Source: Eonycteris spelaea (taxonomy: Eukaryota > Chordata > Mammalia > Chiroptera > Pteropodidae). From it: a stretch of 64,000 nucleotides of DNA. Made by a program: the position numbers and the translations under genes. The notes below the pieces were generated by a model. It saw nothing but the letters and a program-made list of their open reading frames with translations. It searched no databases and had not been told where the DNA came from. The stretch is taken from NCBI GenBank assembly GCA_003508835.1, contig PUFA01000209.1, forward strand, positions 2,149,001-2,213,000. Direction: 5' to 3'. This document shows, in pieces, positions 62,005 through 64,000 of the stretch; position 1 is the stretch's first letter, and each line of letters begins with the position of its first letter.

Positions 62005-62123
62005 ACACCTACAACACCTGGTCTTCCTAGGTGGTCTCCCATCCAAGTACTAACTAGACCCGACCCTGTTCAACTTCCAAGATCAGATGGGATCGGGCTT
62101 ATTCAGGGCAGCATGGCCATAGC
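62005..62123 (-). pseudogene. 5S rRNA retropseudogene or 5S-derived SINE
   Basis: The minus strand matches nearly the whole 5S rRNA: TATGGCCAT start, AGTTAGTACTTGGATGGGAG and an ending GGTGTTGTAGG. It has scattered substitutions, including in the internal promoter, and is followed by an A-rich tail (61990-62004 on plus as T-rich). This is a retroposed copy, not a functional gene. 5S-derived SINEs are known from fruit bats, which would suit this genome. Confidence 0.85.
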
Positions 62124-62185
62124 AATATCTTTTTAGAGTTGGCAGTCTGGTTGAAAAAAAATTTTATTTTAGAATCAGAAGTTAC

Positions 62186-62248
62186 CTTTAATTGTGGTAT
62201 CATCCAATGACATAAAGTAATAATCTTTTTCCACTGTTTGGAAATAGC
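62186..62248 (-). CDS. TDRD6: Small internal coding exon, probable TDRD6
   Basis: 63 bases with acceptor AG 62249-62250 (TTCTTTTTGTTAG) and donor GTAACT beginning at 62185, phase 1 at both ends. Codes YFQTVEKDYYFMSLDDTTIK, then G shared with the terminal exon. The clean borders and phase match support a real exon. The gene name is by neighbourhood only; upstream exons are beyond the window. Confidence 0.55.
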
Positions 62249-62259
62249 CTAACAAAAAG

Positions 62260-62860
62260 AACTTTTGGATTATCACTGGTTCTTCATTATAGGCACAAAA
62301 TAATTAAAATAAGAAAGGGGACAAAATAAGCCAGAAAATGGATAACAACAAAAAGTAATCCTTTTGACAATATGACTTATAATATGAAGAATCACCTGAA
62401 ATACATGTCCTGTTCTTCGATTTACTCATTTCTCTGGACCACCTCCCATGGAGTATTCCACACAGGGATAAAGTACCTTTTTCTATTTTTGAGGTCCCAA
62501 ATTCCCATAGTGCTGGTGTTTAGTACATTGTTCAAGAGGCTGCTTTTCAAACATATTATCCACGGTGAGCACAGATGCTTTATTAAGGACTTAAGAAGAA
62601 TAGTTCTCCCAAATTCTTTTTCAACACTTAATAGTATCATGTGCATGCATGATGTCGAAACAGAAACATATTCATGAAACATTTTCTCATGATGAAATTA
62701 AGTAGCTCAGATGGAAAAAAAGTTCTAAAAAAATGTAACAGACCACAGTCATAGTGACTTGATATATTCCCCAAAATAGTCATTCATAATTTAATGTCTC
62801 ATGATTTTCCTTTTTAAGGAAAACCAGAGTTTCTTTAAATTTGAGGAAAGGTAAGAGATT
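62260..62860. other. Intronic DNA, unassigned
   Basis: Contains overlapping plus and minus ORFs of about 90-100 codons (62372-62682) that mirror each other and have no recognised domain. Possibly an ancient repeat. Confidence 0.35.
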
Positions 62861-62869
62861 AGATTAAAC

Positions 62870-64000
62870 ATGGAGAGTAAGAGATGTTCCCAGATCTCTC
62901 CCCTTGAAACAATAAGCTGAGCATCTAAAATTCAACAACCCTCCCCCCCCCCCAAAAACTGCACACCAGCACTTCTGAGCATGGGATCTGTGCAAAAGAC
63001 CTACCGCAGGTCAGAATTTGGGGCATCCTGTAGGAGGAGGGGAAGGGGTGAAGGTGTGGTGACTTCCCTGAACAGCCCTGCCTGGGACTGCTGTGAGCTC
63101 CACATGGCCAGAGACAGTGTCCAGTGATCAGGGCAGAAGGCAGAGAAAGTGGGATGGCAGAAAAAACGGGGAGGATAGAGAAACAACAGTTGAGTTTTAA
63201 CAGCCGCAGTTGCAAAACCAAGGCTGAGCCACAGCTCTCATCTCTCAAACAGAGGGCCCCTCCCCTCACACCCTCTGAGACCAATCACCGCGGAGCCCCA
63301 GGGGAATCTGGGCCAAAAGCTACCAAAACTGTAGCTAACACTGACAGGAATTGGGACTGAGAGTAGTAAGCATGATTTAACATTTATAAGGGGGTAAAAA
63401 AAGAATTATTAAGACTTTATACTATAAGCAGAGATCCAGAGGTTTAGATGTCACCTATTGGAAAACCAAAAGAGAAATATCTTCTTTTGCAACAGGATAG
63501 GAACCATTATATTACAATCTTCTTTCTGGAAAAACAACAGAATACTTCCATTAATGCCCAGGCAGACAAATAGTCCATTAAACACCACGAACAACCAAGG
63601 TGACGAGGCATCTCAGAAAGAAAGAGAAAAGTTCTCCAGAAAATAAGCTTACAGACATAGAAATATGCTACTTAAATGACAGAGAATTTGGGATGCTACT
63701 TCTGAAAAACTCATTAAGATCCAAAAAGAATCATATCAACAATTTCAGGAATTGAAAAAACAACCAGATGAGCAGAATGAGTTCTTCAGCAAGGGAGAAA
63801 TGAAAACCCTCAAAAGAACAGAAAAGACCTTCTGGAGATAAAGAATTAAAAAGCTGATATAATTAGCTTGGGAAATAGAGTTGACCAAATGGAGGAAAGG
63901 ATCAGTGATACTGAAGACAGAAATCTAGAAATAAATCAGAAAGAAGAAGACACCGAAGAATGAAAAATAATGAAAGAGAAATAACAAGAACTGCAGCAGA
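62870..64000 (+). mobile_element. L1 5' portion (5' UTR and ORF1 start), cut by window edge
   Basis: GC-richer 5' UTR (62930-63350) with agcagcccaggcaggg-type sequence on the minus strand. Downstream comes an ORF1 N-terminal region with gaaatagagttgaccaaatg, gaggaaaggatcagtgatac and gaagacagaaatctagaaat. In-frame stops are present; an older L1 than the antisense copy at 47-54 kb. It continues past the right edge. Confidence 0.82.

Noticed and set aside
62005..62123. Functional 5S rRNA gene
   Set aside because: Several substitutions in the internal promoter, an A-rich tail instead of a T-run terminator, and single-copy context.
62372..62682. Mirror ORFs of about 100 and 86 codons
   Set aside because: Opposite-strand readings of the same stretch, no family, no splice evidence tying them to TDRD6.

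Overview
This is a stretch of placental-mammal nuclear DNA. Short exons sit in large introns with GT-AG borders, and the intergenic space is full of decayed L1, L2, MIR and hAT-Charlie copies and microsatellites. There is one CpG island and no prokaryotic-style gene packing. L1 3' ends of a type I associate with bats, a retroposed 5S rRNA copy, and the absence of any carnivore, ruminant or primate SINE make a bat (possibly Yinpterochiroptera) my best guess. That species guess is inference from memory, not a search.

Layout. 1-2150: a gammaretrovirus-like endogenous retrovirus on the minus strand, cut by the window edge (gag, leader, primer binding site, 5' LTR). 4361-9953: ANKRD66 on the minus strand in three coding exons, the last one lying between the arms of a 140-bp inverted repeat. 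10-23 kb: intergenic DNA made mostly of old transposon relics. 23.3-58.6 kb: PLA2G7 (secreted platelet-activating-factor acetylhydrolase) on the plus strand, from a CpG-island first exon through eleven coding exons to a polyadenylation signal. A 7.1-kb L1 sits antisense in the intron between exons 8 and 9. 60.6-62.25 kb: two small minus-strand exons that read together in frame and end in a stop; by position they are probably the 3' end of TDRD6, convergent with PLA2G7. 62.0-62.1 kb: a 5S rRNA retropseudogene. 62.87-64.0 kb: the 5' part of another, older L1.

Main result. Every PLA2G7 exon, all 22 splice dinucleotides and the three catalytic residues can be found, yet exons 3, 4, 5, 10 and 11 carry short frame-breaking indels and in-frame stops. 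The first stop would end the protein at 71 of about 440 residues. As written the gene is a unitary pseudogene. The neighbouring ANKRD66 has three one-base deletions within about 45 bases that add up to -3, so its reading frame survives but an ankyrin repeat is rewritten. Nearly all these lesions are one-base deletions, mostly in short homopolymers, so consensus error must be excluded before a biological loss is claimed.

The three genes do not form one pathway. ANKRD66, PLA2G7 and TDRD6 are simply neighbours in the conserved order known from human chromosome 6p12. No functional RNA gene, CRISPR array or intact mobile-element gene was seen.
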